64,000 nucleotides of DNA, from contig NC_089784.1 in NCBI RefSeq assembly GCF_040412425.1, positions 39,685,570-39,749,569 on the forward strand, written 5' to 3'. A program made the translations under genes and the position numbers. Positions 1-12,148 of this stretch are shown here, piece by piece. The notes under the pieces were generated by a model. That model ran no database searches. It saw only the letters and a list, made by a program, of their open reading frames with translations, and was not told the DNA's origin. Position 1 is the first letter of the stretch; the number at the start of each line of letters is the position of its first letter. Source of the DNA: Macrobrachium rosenbergii. Its lineage: Eukaryota > Arthropoda > Malacostraca > Decapoda > Palaemonidae.

Positions 1-239
1 TAAGCCCAGTCCACCACATTCGCCTAACTACCAAGTAAATTTCAACAACTTATGTCAACAAAATCATAAAGGGCTTTAATGGACTGCGCCCAACTACAGT
101 CTGCTTCAGTCACGAATCAAGCCAAAATCTTGCTGCATATACAAAAATTGACTCAAGTTGAATACCTTGCAAGATATTTTCTTCTTTTATCAAGGCTTAA
201 GTATTTTCTTTGACAACTCCGGTTATTTTCTGCTGAACG

Positions 240-284
<45 letters not shown>

Positions 285-704
285 AATACACTTCATTGGT
301 TCTTTGAGTGAGAACATCATTTCTGATCAATATTTAGATCAAATTATTGAGGAATATGACGGTAATACTCGGTAACTTATTTCTAACCGTCCACCAAATG
401 AGATTGCTATTTAGAACTCTTAGAAAATGTGAGGTTCTTTACCGAACGCCCAGGTGAGAGCCACTGCCCTAGGAAAGAAGACATTGGCAATAGAGAGTAT
501 AATCGTTAACCTGACCGTGTATTTCATAACTTATGACCGCGTAAGTTGCTTTTACTTTCCATCCCACCTTAGGTACTTTATCTACTGCAACGTAGGTTAC
601 AAATACAATTCTACTTTTTACTTCGGAATCTTGGAGAAAGAAGTCAATGGGCGACTTGAATTTTGCTCACTTTTCTTATGAACCTTCATTGCATCGTTTT
701 CCAG
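1..704 (+). other. 5' flank or intron 1 of cuticle gene 1
   Basis: No coding exon could be identified here. The stretch ends in an acceptor (ttttccag, ending at 704) that opens the first visible exon of cuticle gene 1, so at least its 3' part should be intron. In the paralogous genes of this window the first exon is only ATG-AAR-TTC followed by GTAAG. No matching ATGAAR-donor is present between 1 and 700. A weak alternative, ATGACG followed by gtaata at 356-361, would keep phase but has an atypical second codon and donor. The true first exon may lie before the window. Confidence 0.5.
241..282. repeat. (GA)n microsatellite
   Basis: About 20 uninterrupted GA units are visible, lying in the flank or intron ahead of cuticle gene 1. 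Confidence 0.95.
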
Positions 705-1555
705 GTCATCTTAGCTACCCTTCTTGCTCTGGCTGCTGCCGCCCCACAGTACAACTATAATGCCCCTCCTCCTCCTCCTCCTGCCCCCGCCCCTGCTTAC
801 GGAGCTCCTTCCACAAGAGTTTCCACAGTCGAAGTTGCGCCTCCAGTCGCCATCTTGAGGGACGACCGAACCCACGATGAGTTCGGAAGATTCACAGTCG
901 ACTTCGAGGCCGAAAACGGCATCGCCTTTTCTCAGTCCGGTTCTCCTGATGGCCCAGAGGGCGCCGTAATCAAGGCTGGACAATATTCGTAAGGAAAATT
1001 TGCTTATCGTAAGGGCGGGATGTTTTTGAATACATTACATTATTAATCATAAAAAAAAAAATTCCGACAGTACATTTAACCAGTTTTCCCTTAGCATTTT
1101 CCGTTAATGTTATCATGTATGTATATTCATCTATTTTTTTACTTCCTATTCTGAGTATTATCAAACTGGATTTGATAATGTTCTGTGTTATTTCCTCCAT
1201 GGCTATGTTTATTTTATACTATTTGCTTGTAATATTGTCACCATACTTAAGTTTCTCAGCTTTCTTTCATGGCTGATCAAACAACCATCTGCAACTACCT
1301 TTCAGATACACTGCTCCTGACGGTACTTTCGTGGAGGTGAAATACGTTGCTGACGAAAACGGCTACCAGCCCCAGTCACCCTTCCTCCCCGTGGCTCCCG
1401 AATTCCCCCACCCAATCCCTCAGTTCGTCCTCGACCAGATCGCTAAGGCTGCCGAGGAAGACGCCGCCGCTGCCCGAGCAGCGGCTTCCGCCCCTGTCCA
1501 GTCTTACAGCGCTCCAGTTGCCCCTCCTTCAAATACTTACGGTCAACCCCAGTAA
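705..1555 (+). CDS. Cuticle protein, RR-1 chitin-binding type (gene 1, first exon not seen)
   Basis: Two exons are read: 705-988 and 1306-1555. The intron runs from a GTAAGG donor at 989 to a ttcag acceptor at 1305, and its phase splits a serine codon. The reading gives 177 residues plus a missing short first exon. The product starts with the end of a signal peptide (VILATLLALAAAAPQ). A short Pro/Ala/Tyr-rich linker follows, then the chitin-binding_4 (Rebers-Riddiford) domain, from about VDFEAENGIAF to YVADENGYQPQ with the aromatic and glycine spacing of the RR-1 class. The tail has an [21 protein letters not shown] segment and ends YGQPQ. Such proteins are secreted by the epidermis and bind chitin in flexible exoskeleton. 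The exons are GC-rich against an AT-rich background. The related genes 2 and 3 lie 16-27 kb away on the other strand. The family assignment is strong; the start is unresolved. Confidence 0.9.
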
Positions 1556-1882
1556 ACATCGCCGCCTCTGGAATTCGTCTGTGCTCCTCTCCTGGCGAAA
1601 TCACCAGTTGCAGTCCTCGAAGGGGTCATGGAATCCCCCACCGGTAGCTGCTTCAAAGCTTCTTCTTCTTCTTCTCCCGACGAAGGACGATGCCAGATCT
1701 ATCTCCTGCGCTACTCCTTTGCCCTCCTTAGTCTTCACTCGTCTCTGATATTCTTGTGCATTTTACTTGCCCCGAAAGGCACCGTCTACGATACGCTTTA
1801 TCTTCTTTACATTTGAAACGATTTATTCCTTATAGAATTTTTATTTTTGTATATAGTGTGTACTGTGCTGCATTACGTCTGT

Positions 1883-1888
1883 AATAAA
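1883..1888 (+). promoter_or_regulatory. Polyadenylation signal of gene 1
   Basis: An AATAAA hexamer lies about 330 bases after the stop codon of gene 1. A T-rich and GT-containing stretch (gttttacgttcaattggttc) follows, which suits a cleavage and polyadenylation site. It implies a 3' UTR of roughly 350 bases. Confidence 0.7.
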
Positions 1889-1905
1889 AAGTTTTACGTT
1901 CAATT

Positions 1906-2774
1906 GGTTCTCTTATTTATTTATTTATTTAATTTTTTGATTTATCCTTCCTTTGTATTACACATTCTTTTGATACGAAGTTTAGGTTAACTTTTAGCCT
2001 AAACTTTAACTTTTCTTAAAGATGTCCTAAAGATTTTCGGCCGATCATCGTAAGGCTAAAAAACATATGAATATCAGTATATCTTAACATTTCTTGTTAT
2101 TTTAACAGCAAAATACCATATGGCACGTGCAACATTGGCAGTGAATTACATCTTAAAATAAGCTCACCGGTTATCAAAGCACAATGAAAGATTTCTTGAC
2201 CAGCATCTGTTGTGATACTGTTTGCTGAATGAGTCACGGTGTCTTCATTTCTTGAATTTCAGTCTTCCTTGCTGAACTCAAAAACGGATAAAGAACTGAG
2301 ATAAACTACGATAATCCAACTCTACCGATCAAGCAAAAGGTAACCTATAAAAAGAAATTGTCATTCAATTGCTTAAGAACTATCGAAATAAAAAAAAACT
2401 AGCGAAATATGAAAAGCAAGCGTATCTTACGACATACTAATGCGAACCTCAGGCTTACGGCCCCAAAAGCTTCACTTGCCAACAGTCATAGTCATATACA
2501 GACAATAAAACTCATAAGGCTGACATGAATCTTCGTGGCAATTAAGTAACTCCATTACTTACATACTTTAAAGCATGCCCCTCATCTTCATTAAAGTAAA
2601 TGGAGAACTTGCTTAGGAAACTGATTACGTAATTTCGATGATACAACGGACAGCACTATCATGCCAGGTGGAATTCCACTCAGCGGGTGAGATGTGAAAA
2701 GGAAAGTACGTGGTCAGAATGGGTGCGGTGCTTAGGTATCTCGCCTCAAGAATGCTGAAGGAATCGTAACATAT
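1906..2774. other. Intergenic, no feature seen
   Basis: This is AT-rich unique-looking sequence downstream of gene 1. It begins with a short TTTA-rich tract. I see no exon, RNA gene or repeat structure. Confidence 0.5.
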
Positions 2775-2784
2775 TACTTATTCA

Positions 2785-3335
<551 letters not shown>

Positions 3336-3339
3336 TAAG

Positions 3340-5170
3340 TCGTTCCTCACTATGGGATGAGGCTCCAAAGAAATGATATGCAAGGGTCATTGCCATAATT
3401 ATACTTTAACTGCTGAATCGTGGATAGACTACTTGTGCAAAAATCCTCTTCATTAACCACTTCCGAGAGGTCTCATCAGCAGTCTTGCATGCACCCTCGT
3501 ACTTTCCGAATATCAGAGCCTTCTTTTCAAATACTCCTTGCATCCATCTACCCGGCAATTTGTAGGTCTTACGTCTCCTTTCCTTCGTAGATTTCGGAAT
3601 AATAGTCTGGTCTATCCTTTCATTGCGTTAGGCTTTTTATCAATTCTGCAACGTAGTTCTACCCTTCTTACCCTTCCTAAATCTTGTTATGGCCCATATG
3701 CTAGACAAACGGTTTATCTCTGTGGCCTCAACATTTTTTGTTTCATCCTCATTCAGCAGCCGTTCTTAGTCTCTTCCCAGTCTTTTGCACAGGCCTCGCT
3801 ATCTCTCACTTTGCCTATTCTGACTAACCTGTTTTGTTATCTAATGTTTTTCTGTATACCCCCAGACACCCATACAAACCAACGGCTTTCTCATAATTAC
3901 TCTCAGGTCTTGCAAAATGTTCAATCTCTCACTAATTTGTGCAATTCTCAATTATCCCTTAACACTACTTTATCATCTGTAAATATCAACCACCCCCAAT
4001 CTATTTACTACTCTATTCTTATCCCTTAACTTTGCACATACATCTACTAACTTTTCTCTGACTTCTCGTAGTCCATCAGTAAAGATGTTGAACATTGATG
4101 GAACAGCTACGGAGACACAACACACCCATGTCTAAAACCCACATTTACACCAGCTCTGTTACTTTCTCGTCCAAATATTTAACATATGATTCACTTCTGG
4201 TATCAAAACTCTTAATAGCTTTCAACAATTTATTTTCTTTGCCATTCATGAACATCATCCGAAGCACTGCCTCGGCACTGATCTGTCATAAGTTCTCTCG
4301 AGTTCCATGTATGCCACGTACAGCTTTTCCCATTCACTTTCAAACTTCTCGCATAAACGTTTCATCAAAAATAATTATCCACATAAACGCTCACACATTC
4401 TTTTCTTTTCTTGACTTCTCCTTTCAATCCTTCTGCCTTAATTTTGCCTTTCAGTCAAAACCCAGTCATATATCTTCCTTGATACGCTAAATAGCTTTAT
4501 GGTTCATAATATTTACAGTCGCTATTGTCTTCTTTAGGTTTATACAATGGAACAATTGTTCCTCTCACATATTCGTTCCGAACCTCTCCTGCTTTGGGAC
4601 ATATCTTGCAAACCCTGTTCAGCCGCTCATTCACCATTGTACCCAGCATGTCACTTTCAATCCTATCATCATTTGGTGTCTTTCCATTCTTTAACCTTTT
4701 AATTTCTCTCCTTACATCCTCAATAATCAGTTCCACCACATTCTCAAACTTACACAAACTCTTTCCACTATTACAGTATTCAGCTCTGCTTCTCAACCAT
4801 CTACTTCAACAAATTGTCTAAATTCTCATTTCATCGGAGTAAGATTGCATTTACTTTAAACAGATCTCTATATCTATAACCCTTATCTTGAGAAAAGTGC
4901 TTATTAACCTTTCTGCATTCACTTTCACGCAGAACATCTTATTTTACCTAAAGTTCTTGCTCACCTTCTTTCATCTTTTTTTATCTTTTTCCCTGTTCCT
5001 CTGACTTTCCTCTTGACTTCCTTATACATCTCTATATTTACTTGCATTTCATAGCCTCTTCTGGTATGTAATTGCACCTCAGATAATCTCCATTTTTCCA
5101 TCACTAAGCCTTTCATTTTCTCATCCACCACTTCCAGGTTTTTTCTCTCGTCTCATACTCTGATGGTCAT
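3340..5170 (-). pseudogene. Degenerate LINE reverse-transcriptase fragment
   Basis: The clearest part is 4497-4796 on the minus strand: a 99-residue stretch with EIKRLKNGKTPNDD, then CKICPKAGEV, then GTIVPLYK and DCKYYEP. This is the conserved RT entry region of non-LTR retrotransposons (helices, then I-V-P-L-Y-K, then the C-x-N-Y-R-like motif). Towards lower coordinates, broken frames still show GVNVGFRHGCVVSP, which matches the RT palm motif around G-x-R-Q-G-C-x-x-S-P. Multiple stops and shifts follow. Overlapping plus-strand open frames in 3538-4821 have no recognisable domain and are read as shadows. The element is dead. The clade is uncertain; related scraps occur at 46821-47024 and 47330-47455. 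Confidence 0.7.
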
Positions 5171-5225
5171 AAACACTCACAGCTGTTCATAAAACCCTAT
5201 CATGAAATCTTAAAAATTCCTCGGG

Positions 5226-5540
5226 GTGATATATAAATACGATCGTCCTCGGTGTTCTCGAGAAACTTACGTGGGTTGCACCCAAAGACTTCCCAAGGTT
5301 CGCGCCGATTCTCACAAAGGTGTGAGCTGTCGAACGGGTAATAAACCGAGTAATCCCGAATTTTCAAATATCAGAGAGCATGCCAAAAAATGTGGTAATA
5401 ACATTGAATATGATCAATTTAAAATCATTACAAGGGCCTCTTCCGAGCTAGCACTCTCTATTCTGGAATCGCTTATCATCAAAGAGACAGTGCCATTGTT
5501 GAATGCCCAAAACTCCTCCAACGCCCTTTACCTGTCGTAA
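5226..5540 (+). pseudogene. Penelope-like element GIY-YIG endonuclease end (truncated)
   Basis: The frame encodes about 104 residues. In order they show YKYDRPRCSRETYVGCT (the GIY-YIG-like start with the Penelope C-x-x-C/YVG pattern), RLPKVRADSHKG, then [27 protein letters not shown], and [14 protein letters not shown] before the stop. This order is that of the C-terminal endonuclease of Penelope-like retroelements, which nicks target DNA. The reverse-transcriptase part that should precede it on the plus strand is missing, so this is a 5'-truncated copy. It ends about 100 bases before a long (AT)n array. The domain assignment is from motif recognition. Confidence 0.8.
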
Positions 5541-5641
5541 CCGGCTTCTTTGCTTTTCACTTACCCATATCCCATGTACCAGTCTGTTTCCACTGCCCTC
5601 AATTCTTGATATATCTGACTGATTTGCTGTCCTGCCTGTAT

Positions 5642-7311
<1,670 letters not shown>

Positions 7312-7870
7312 ATTTATAAATCCATGAAAGCTCCCCCCTTTAAAAAGGCATTCACTCCCTTTTGGGCGCAAAGGCCTTGGCTAAGTAAGTTATTCGTCTC
7401 AACTAGTCAGGTAGCTTCCCCAAATGAGTTGTGCTTTGGCACTGCAACTAGCTAAAAGGACCTACCTAATTGCTAGGAGGGGATACTGGTTTTGCTAACT
7501 TACTTACTACAGCAGAGCCTAATGCCTATGCAAAGGTATCTACAGACTTCTACTGGCTGTCTCTGACGACAGGGGAACATAATAAATGTACCTTGTTGAC
7601 ATAGTCTACTGTCCTATGGCCCTGGCACTAAATTAAATGACACTGACCTAACTAAATGCAATTAATTACGGGTTATGCAATTCTTAATGGAATAACAAAC
7701 TCAATAATTTTGGACATGAGCAACCTGAAGGGTTAATTATGGTAAGTGGCCAGGGGTGTACCAGCTTGAGTATTGGATAGTTGTATCATAAGGTTATGAA
7801 CAGGGTTAGTACTACAAGATGCCTAGGGTGTTAGATGTTAGTCTACTACTGTCCACAGGGTTGGCCAGGC
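7312..7870 (-). mobile_element. Non-coding internal remnant of element A
   Basis: This lies between the RNase H remnant and the inferred LTR. The part 7320-7560 shares scattered similarity with 53085-53260 of the larger LTR element, including ctatgcaaaggtat against ccatgcaaatggg and a shared ctg-acgacagg block. An integrase would be expected in this interval of a gypsy element; none is visible, so it has been deleted or never existed. Confidence 0.45.
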
Positions 7871-8660
7871 TTAGTGTCTGCAGAGCACGTCCACTATTTT
7901 ATTGTTGTTGCCCTTTATGTGCTGGATTGTCCAATTGTGGTCTTGCAGAGCCAGGCACCACCACATGAAGCATCTATTCTGGTTCCTGAAATTGATCAGG
8001 TAAACTAGTGGGTTGTGGTCAGTGAGGACTGTCAGTGGGAATTTGTGGTCAGAGTGATAAGCCCCGAAATGCTTCATGGCTAGGACCAACCCAAGGAGTT
8101 CCTTTTCAATGGTACTGTGCCTCGTCTGTGACGGGTTTGATTTCTTCGAGTAGTAGGCAATAGGGTGCCCCATTTAGTCCTTCTTTTGGAACAGAACGGC
8201 ACCTACCCCTATGTCATTCGCCAAATAAAATGGTCGGTCATAGTCCAGGGTTTGCAGTACCAGCTTGTTGATCAGAATCGCCTTGAGGTGACCATAGGCC
8301 TTCTTGCATTCGGGGGTACAGCATAACTCCTTGTTTCCCTTAAACAAATTGGTTATGGGAGCAGCTGCTTCTGAGAGGTTCGGAATGAACTGCCGGAAAT
8401 ACTGGACTATCCCCAAGAACCTTTGGGCGTCCTTCTTCGTGGTAGGGTAGGGCATGGCCTGGATGTTGGCGTCCTTCGGCATCAACTTGCTGCTGACTAC
8501 AACGTGGCCCAGGTAGGCCATCTTGGCCACCCTGAATTGGCATTTCTTTAGTTTGACCACAAGGTTCGCCCTAAGTAGTGCTTTGAAGACTTGGGCCAGG
8601 ATGCACAGGTGCTCCTTCTGGAGTTAGTGAAGACCACTATGTCATCGAGATACACCACAT
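7871..8660 (-). pseudogene. Ty3/gypsy pol remnant: RT thumb and RNase H
   Basis: Reading the minus strand downwards: a Y-L-D-D catalytic box lies at about 8643-8654. After a frameshift near 8620, 8174-8560 gives the RT C-terminal part (KLKKCQF, AYLGHVV, RFLGIVQYFRQFIPN, then DIGVGAVLFQ). Then comes an in-frame stop at about 8174 and the RNase H part (HPIAYYSKK, STIEKELLGLVLAMKHF, VLTDHNPLVYL, and a final KIVDVLCRH). The acidic RNase H positions D, E, D and D are recognisable. This order is that of Ty3/gypsy polyproteins. One stop and at least one shift make it inactive; integrase, protease and gag are absent. Its upstream side is fused to a Penelope RT fragment. Confidence 0.85.
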
Positions 8661-8664
8661 AAAA

Positions 8665-9089
8665 AAAATGATTTTGAGGTATATTCAAGTACTTTAAGTT
8701 ATTAATTAATTCATATGAATTTTTTTGAGAGTAAGTAGTGTCCATTATAGGACTTAAAAAGGGTACTGAGAATTTCGCTAAATAATATGACAGGGTATTG
8801 TAAGAAGCAATGACCGGTCTTAAGGGTACGTTCAGCTTATAGATCTTCGGTAATCCATATAAAATAGCAGGGGGCTTATAACAGTTGTTGATCTGAAATA
8901 TAATTACTGGTAATCCATATAAAATAGCAGGGGGAACAACCAACTGCATAACAGTTGTTGTATTCTTCATCTGAAATATAATTACCTTTTTCAAAAAATT
9001 TAAGCAACCTGTTTATTTTATCCCATTCAGGATATTCCTATGATAGGGGTCTGTAGGTAACATTTTCTTAAATTTAGTAGTGTCATTAA
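8665..9089 (-). pseudogene. Penelope-like RT fragment, 5' part, with internal duplication
   Basis: On the minus strand the frames carry TTKFKK and PYHRNILN, then an F-F-E/L-K-K-like stretch, then AILYGLPKIYKLNVPLRPVI, SYELINNLKYLNI. The Y-G-L-P-K-I-x-K and P-L-R-P-x-x-S motifs are typical of the N-terminal RT region of Penelope-like elements. The copy stops just before the RT motif with the first catalytic aspartate and continues, in frame, into gypsy Y-L-D-D sequence. A direct repeat of about 60 bases (8851-8909 and 8910-8978) duplicates the AILYGLP segment. The fragment is non-functional. Confidence 0.75.
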
Positions 9090-9168
9090 AATGTTATCTA
9101 TACTTAATGACACTACTAAATTTAAGAAAATGCCACATACAGACCCTTATCATAGGAATATCCTGAAT
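9025..9168. repeat. Inverted repeat, 65-bp arms, of Penelope coding sequence
   Basis: The left arm 9025-9089 and right arm 9104-9168 are near-perfect reverse complements separated by 14 bases. Both encode the same Penelope RT piece (TTKFKK to PYHRNILN), one on each strand. The arrangement is head-to-head. Confidence 0.9.
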
Positions 9169-9384
9169 ATTTTAATGACTACTAAATTCTGGTATAAATA
9201 ACACTTTTATGTCATCTTTTCTCATTCACTATTTGCCTGAGGAGAGAGACTGTTTGGACTCTGAAATATAGCCTTTATTTTCCACATTTTGGCATTTCTA
9301 TGGTCTCCTTACATTTATGGTCTGTTTTCAGAAAATATTTACATTTGATGGAATATTCTGTTTTAACAGAAAATATTTATACAG

Positions 9385-9451
<67 letters not shown>

Positions 9452-9689
9452 ATATATATCACCTTAGAAAGGTTTATAACTCAAAATCAAACCCCTACCC
9501 TCTGATAGTAATACAAACACAGGTAAAACAAATGAAATTTTCGCTTTTAGTCCACCTTTTCTTCAGTAACGTTATGGGAGTCACCAGTAGCCTGGGTAGA
9601 AAGCTCCAACTTTTTTGTTGGTGACGTCATTGAACTCCTCCCACTGCAAACCCTCAGTCATATGGTAACCCGGCAAATGTGAAAAAAAA
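9169..9689. other. Intergenic with (AT)n at 9388-9448
   Basis: The only clear structure is an AT array of about 30 units. The stretch before it (aggagagagactgtttggac, then tctgaaatatagcc) may be the non-coding end of the inverted Penelope fragment, but I cannot show that. No gene is seen. Confidence 0.5.
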
Positions 9690-9690
9690 T

Positions 9691-9960
9691 ACACCTTAGT
9701 TTAACCAGACCACTGACTGATTAACAGCTCTCCTAGGGCTGGCCCGAAGGATTAGACTTATTTTACGTGGCTAAGAACCAATTGGTTACCTAGCAATAGG
9801 ACCTACAGTTTATTGTGGAATCCGAACCACATGATACCGAGAAATGAATTTCTATCACCAGAAATAAATTCCCCTAATTCTCCATTGGCCATCCGGAGAC
9901 TCGAACTCGGGCCTAGCAGAGTGCTAGCCGAGAACTATATCAACTCTTCCAACGAGGAAC
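9691..9960 (-). mobile_element. SINE-like repeat, copy 1
   Basis: About 230 bases are closely similar to 21114-21361: both contain gattaacagctctcctaggg, then ctggcccgaaggattagac, ggctaagaaccaattggtta, and aatgaatttctatcaccag. At the right end the minus strand carries a tRNA-like head with a B-box-like GAGTTCGAGTCTCC at about 9896-9909, so transcription by RNA polymerase III would run leftwards. The body is more conserved between the copies than the tRNA-like head. No coding frame of note. Confidence 0.7.
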
Positions 9961-10346
9961 TTCCGACAAATGCGAATTTCCTCATTAATTCGTTGGTTTC
10001 TTCTTTGTTTTTACTTTAGGAATTCGCTATAGCGACTGCTTCGTGACGCTACAGTGATGTTTTTTGTTATAATGACGTATTTCGTTATAAAGCCAGTTTA
10101 AATGAGGTCTGGAATAATCGAAATATCACTTTGGGCACTCCAGCAGTTGACAGTTGGAATTCATTATTGTGTAAATTGGCAAAATACTTCACTGCATATG
10201 GAAGATGAGTTTCTTTTCTCGTTGCTTGGTACTGATTACCTGGAAGGTAATGACTGAAAACTCTGGATTAAAACTCTACAGGAATGTAGATCATTACATT
10301 TAGAAATCTTTTCCGAAAGGCACTTGCAGAATTTACGTGTATGGGG

Positions 10347-10426
<80 letters not shown>

Positions 10427-11670
10427 TGTGCAAATAGGGATTAAATCAAGAAATGGCACTACTGCACTTTGAGGAACGTCGAAGTACTCACAGCTTACAC
10501 AACGCGTCATTTTCGTACCTTTTGCCGATGTAATCATACACAATAAGGAATAGTATTCCCGTCATTTAGGAAAATAAAATTACTGTTTATGGTTATATAT
10601 TAGAATGATATATATTCATTTCTTTTTTCAACAGTAAATAACCGATTGCCTAACATCCCTCCTTGAAGGGAAAGATTTTGCTTGATTCCTGATGCCGTCA
10701 TTACCAAAGGTAAGAATTGTCCAAGTTTATAGATGTCGTAAGGACATTCTTAGTGGTAATTTTTTTCTAACGATACGTGTAACTTTATAATTAATTCTAC
10801 ATTAAGGGAATTGATGTCATTGTAAAGATAATGAGTTATAATTTAATATGTTATGTTAACAACGTCCCTAAAACCAATATAAAGAATACGTATCATGAGT
10901 TGAAGTTAGCCGTATAGGAATGTGTTTTGCCACTTTTTTCTTAATATGATGATAGGGTGGAAGGCTAACTGTTGCAGCAATTCACTTGATAATAGGAAAA
11001 AAGTAAAAAGGCATAACAAAGTATATACTAAATATTTCTGTTTAAAAAAAGACTTCTGTTCTCATACATTATTAATGGATGAGTTTAAATTAGAACTAAG
11101 GGGTTGGTTCAGCTTTTTATGAATTGGACAGTGACGTTTACTTTCATTATAGTAACATATAAAAAGACATCATTGACCTAGACCTATACCATATTGTTTG
11201 TATCACATGGAAATATTTTTTAAATTTCTATTGTATGATTTGGACTAATAACGGAATACAAATAGCATTGAAGGGTCTAACAGTGAAGTAAATAACGTCT
11301 ATACATAATTTATTCATATTCTGATCAGAGAATCTGAGATACTTTCCAGATGAAATACACTGGCAGACTGTCATGAAATTGATGCTAACCTGTCCACACG
11401 TGCAATTACCTGTCAGTTGGTCGTAAATTATTTAGGTAATACCATCAGTTCATCCTTTTTGGGTGAGTGGACTGTCTCCACCCCAAAACTATTGTCGACA
11501 CGTAAGTTTTAACGGCAGTTTCGATGAACTGACAGAAGAAATGACTGGTAAACTTGATTGTGAATACACGGCCTAAGATTGTTGAATTCTGTGATAGTGA
11601 AGGGTGTGTTGGGAGAGAGTAAGAGGAGAGGAGAGGAGGAGAAAGGAGAGTGGGGGGTGTTAAGGGAGAA

Positions 11671-11671
<1 letters not shown>
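9961..11671. other. Intergenic, (AT)n at 10349-10426
   Basis: AT-rich sequence with one AT array of about 38 units. Open frames here are short or are translations of the AT array. The run-up to 11672 is rich in GA/GGA. No gene, RNA or transposon signature was recognised. Confidence 0.5.
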
Positions 11672-11743
<72 letters not shown>

Positions 11744-11796
11744 TTTATCGAATGTCATTCAGAGTTTTTTCCAGGCAGTGCTGGGTTGGTCAGCTA

Positions 11797-11880
<84 letters not shown>

Positions 11881-11929
11881 ATATATATAAACAATTTGTA
11901 TATATATATATACACTATATATTTATATA

Positions 11930-12027
<98 letters not shown>

Positions 12028-12056
12028 ATAATATATATACACTATATATTTATATA

Positions 12057-12116
<60 letters not shown>

Positions 12117-12148
12117 AGGTATATATATATATATTTATTTGTGTGCGT
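11672..12148. repeat. (GA)n and long interrupted (AT)n tract
   Basis: (GA)n fills about 11672-11740. A 60-base repeat end (11741-11800) follows. Then AT repeats with TTTATA, GTATGT and CACTATATATTTAT interruptions run to about 12148. A block tatacactatatatttatat occurs twice (about 11909 and 12037), so part of the tract is duplicated. GT-rich sequence follows on the right. Confidence 0.9.
11741..11800 (+). repeat. AT-flanked repeat terminus, copy 2
   Basis: Carries tcattcagagttttttccag and then gtgctgggttggtcagctagt directly before (AT)n. It matches 3271-3335 and the inverse of 39701-39760. Confidence 0.75.

Noticed and set aside
356..361. ATGACG before gtaata as first exon of gene 1
   Set aside because: It keeps the phase but has a poor donor and lacks the lysine-coding second codon of the paralogues. 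Not strong enough to call.
663..704. In-frame extension of gene 1 exon 2 upstream to an ATG-like start
   Set aside because: A good acceptor (ttttccag) ends at 704, and the paralogues start with a separate three-codon exon. The extension has no signal-peptide logic.
1347..1748. 133-residue frame overlapping exon 3 of gene 1
   Set aside because: It is a shifted reading of the GC-rich chitin-binding exon and has no domain of its own.
3538..4821. Plus-strand frames of 98-163 residues
   Set aside because: They are antisense to the degenerate LINE and show no domain.
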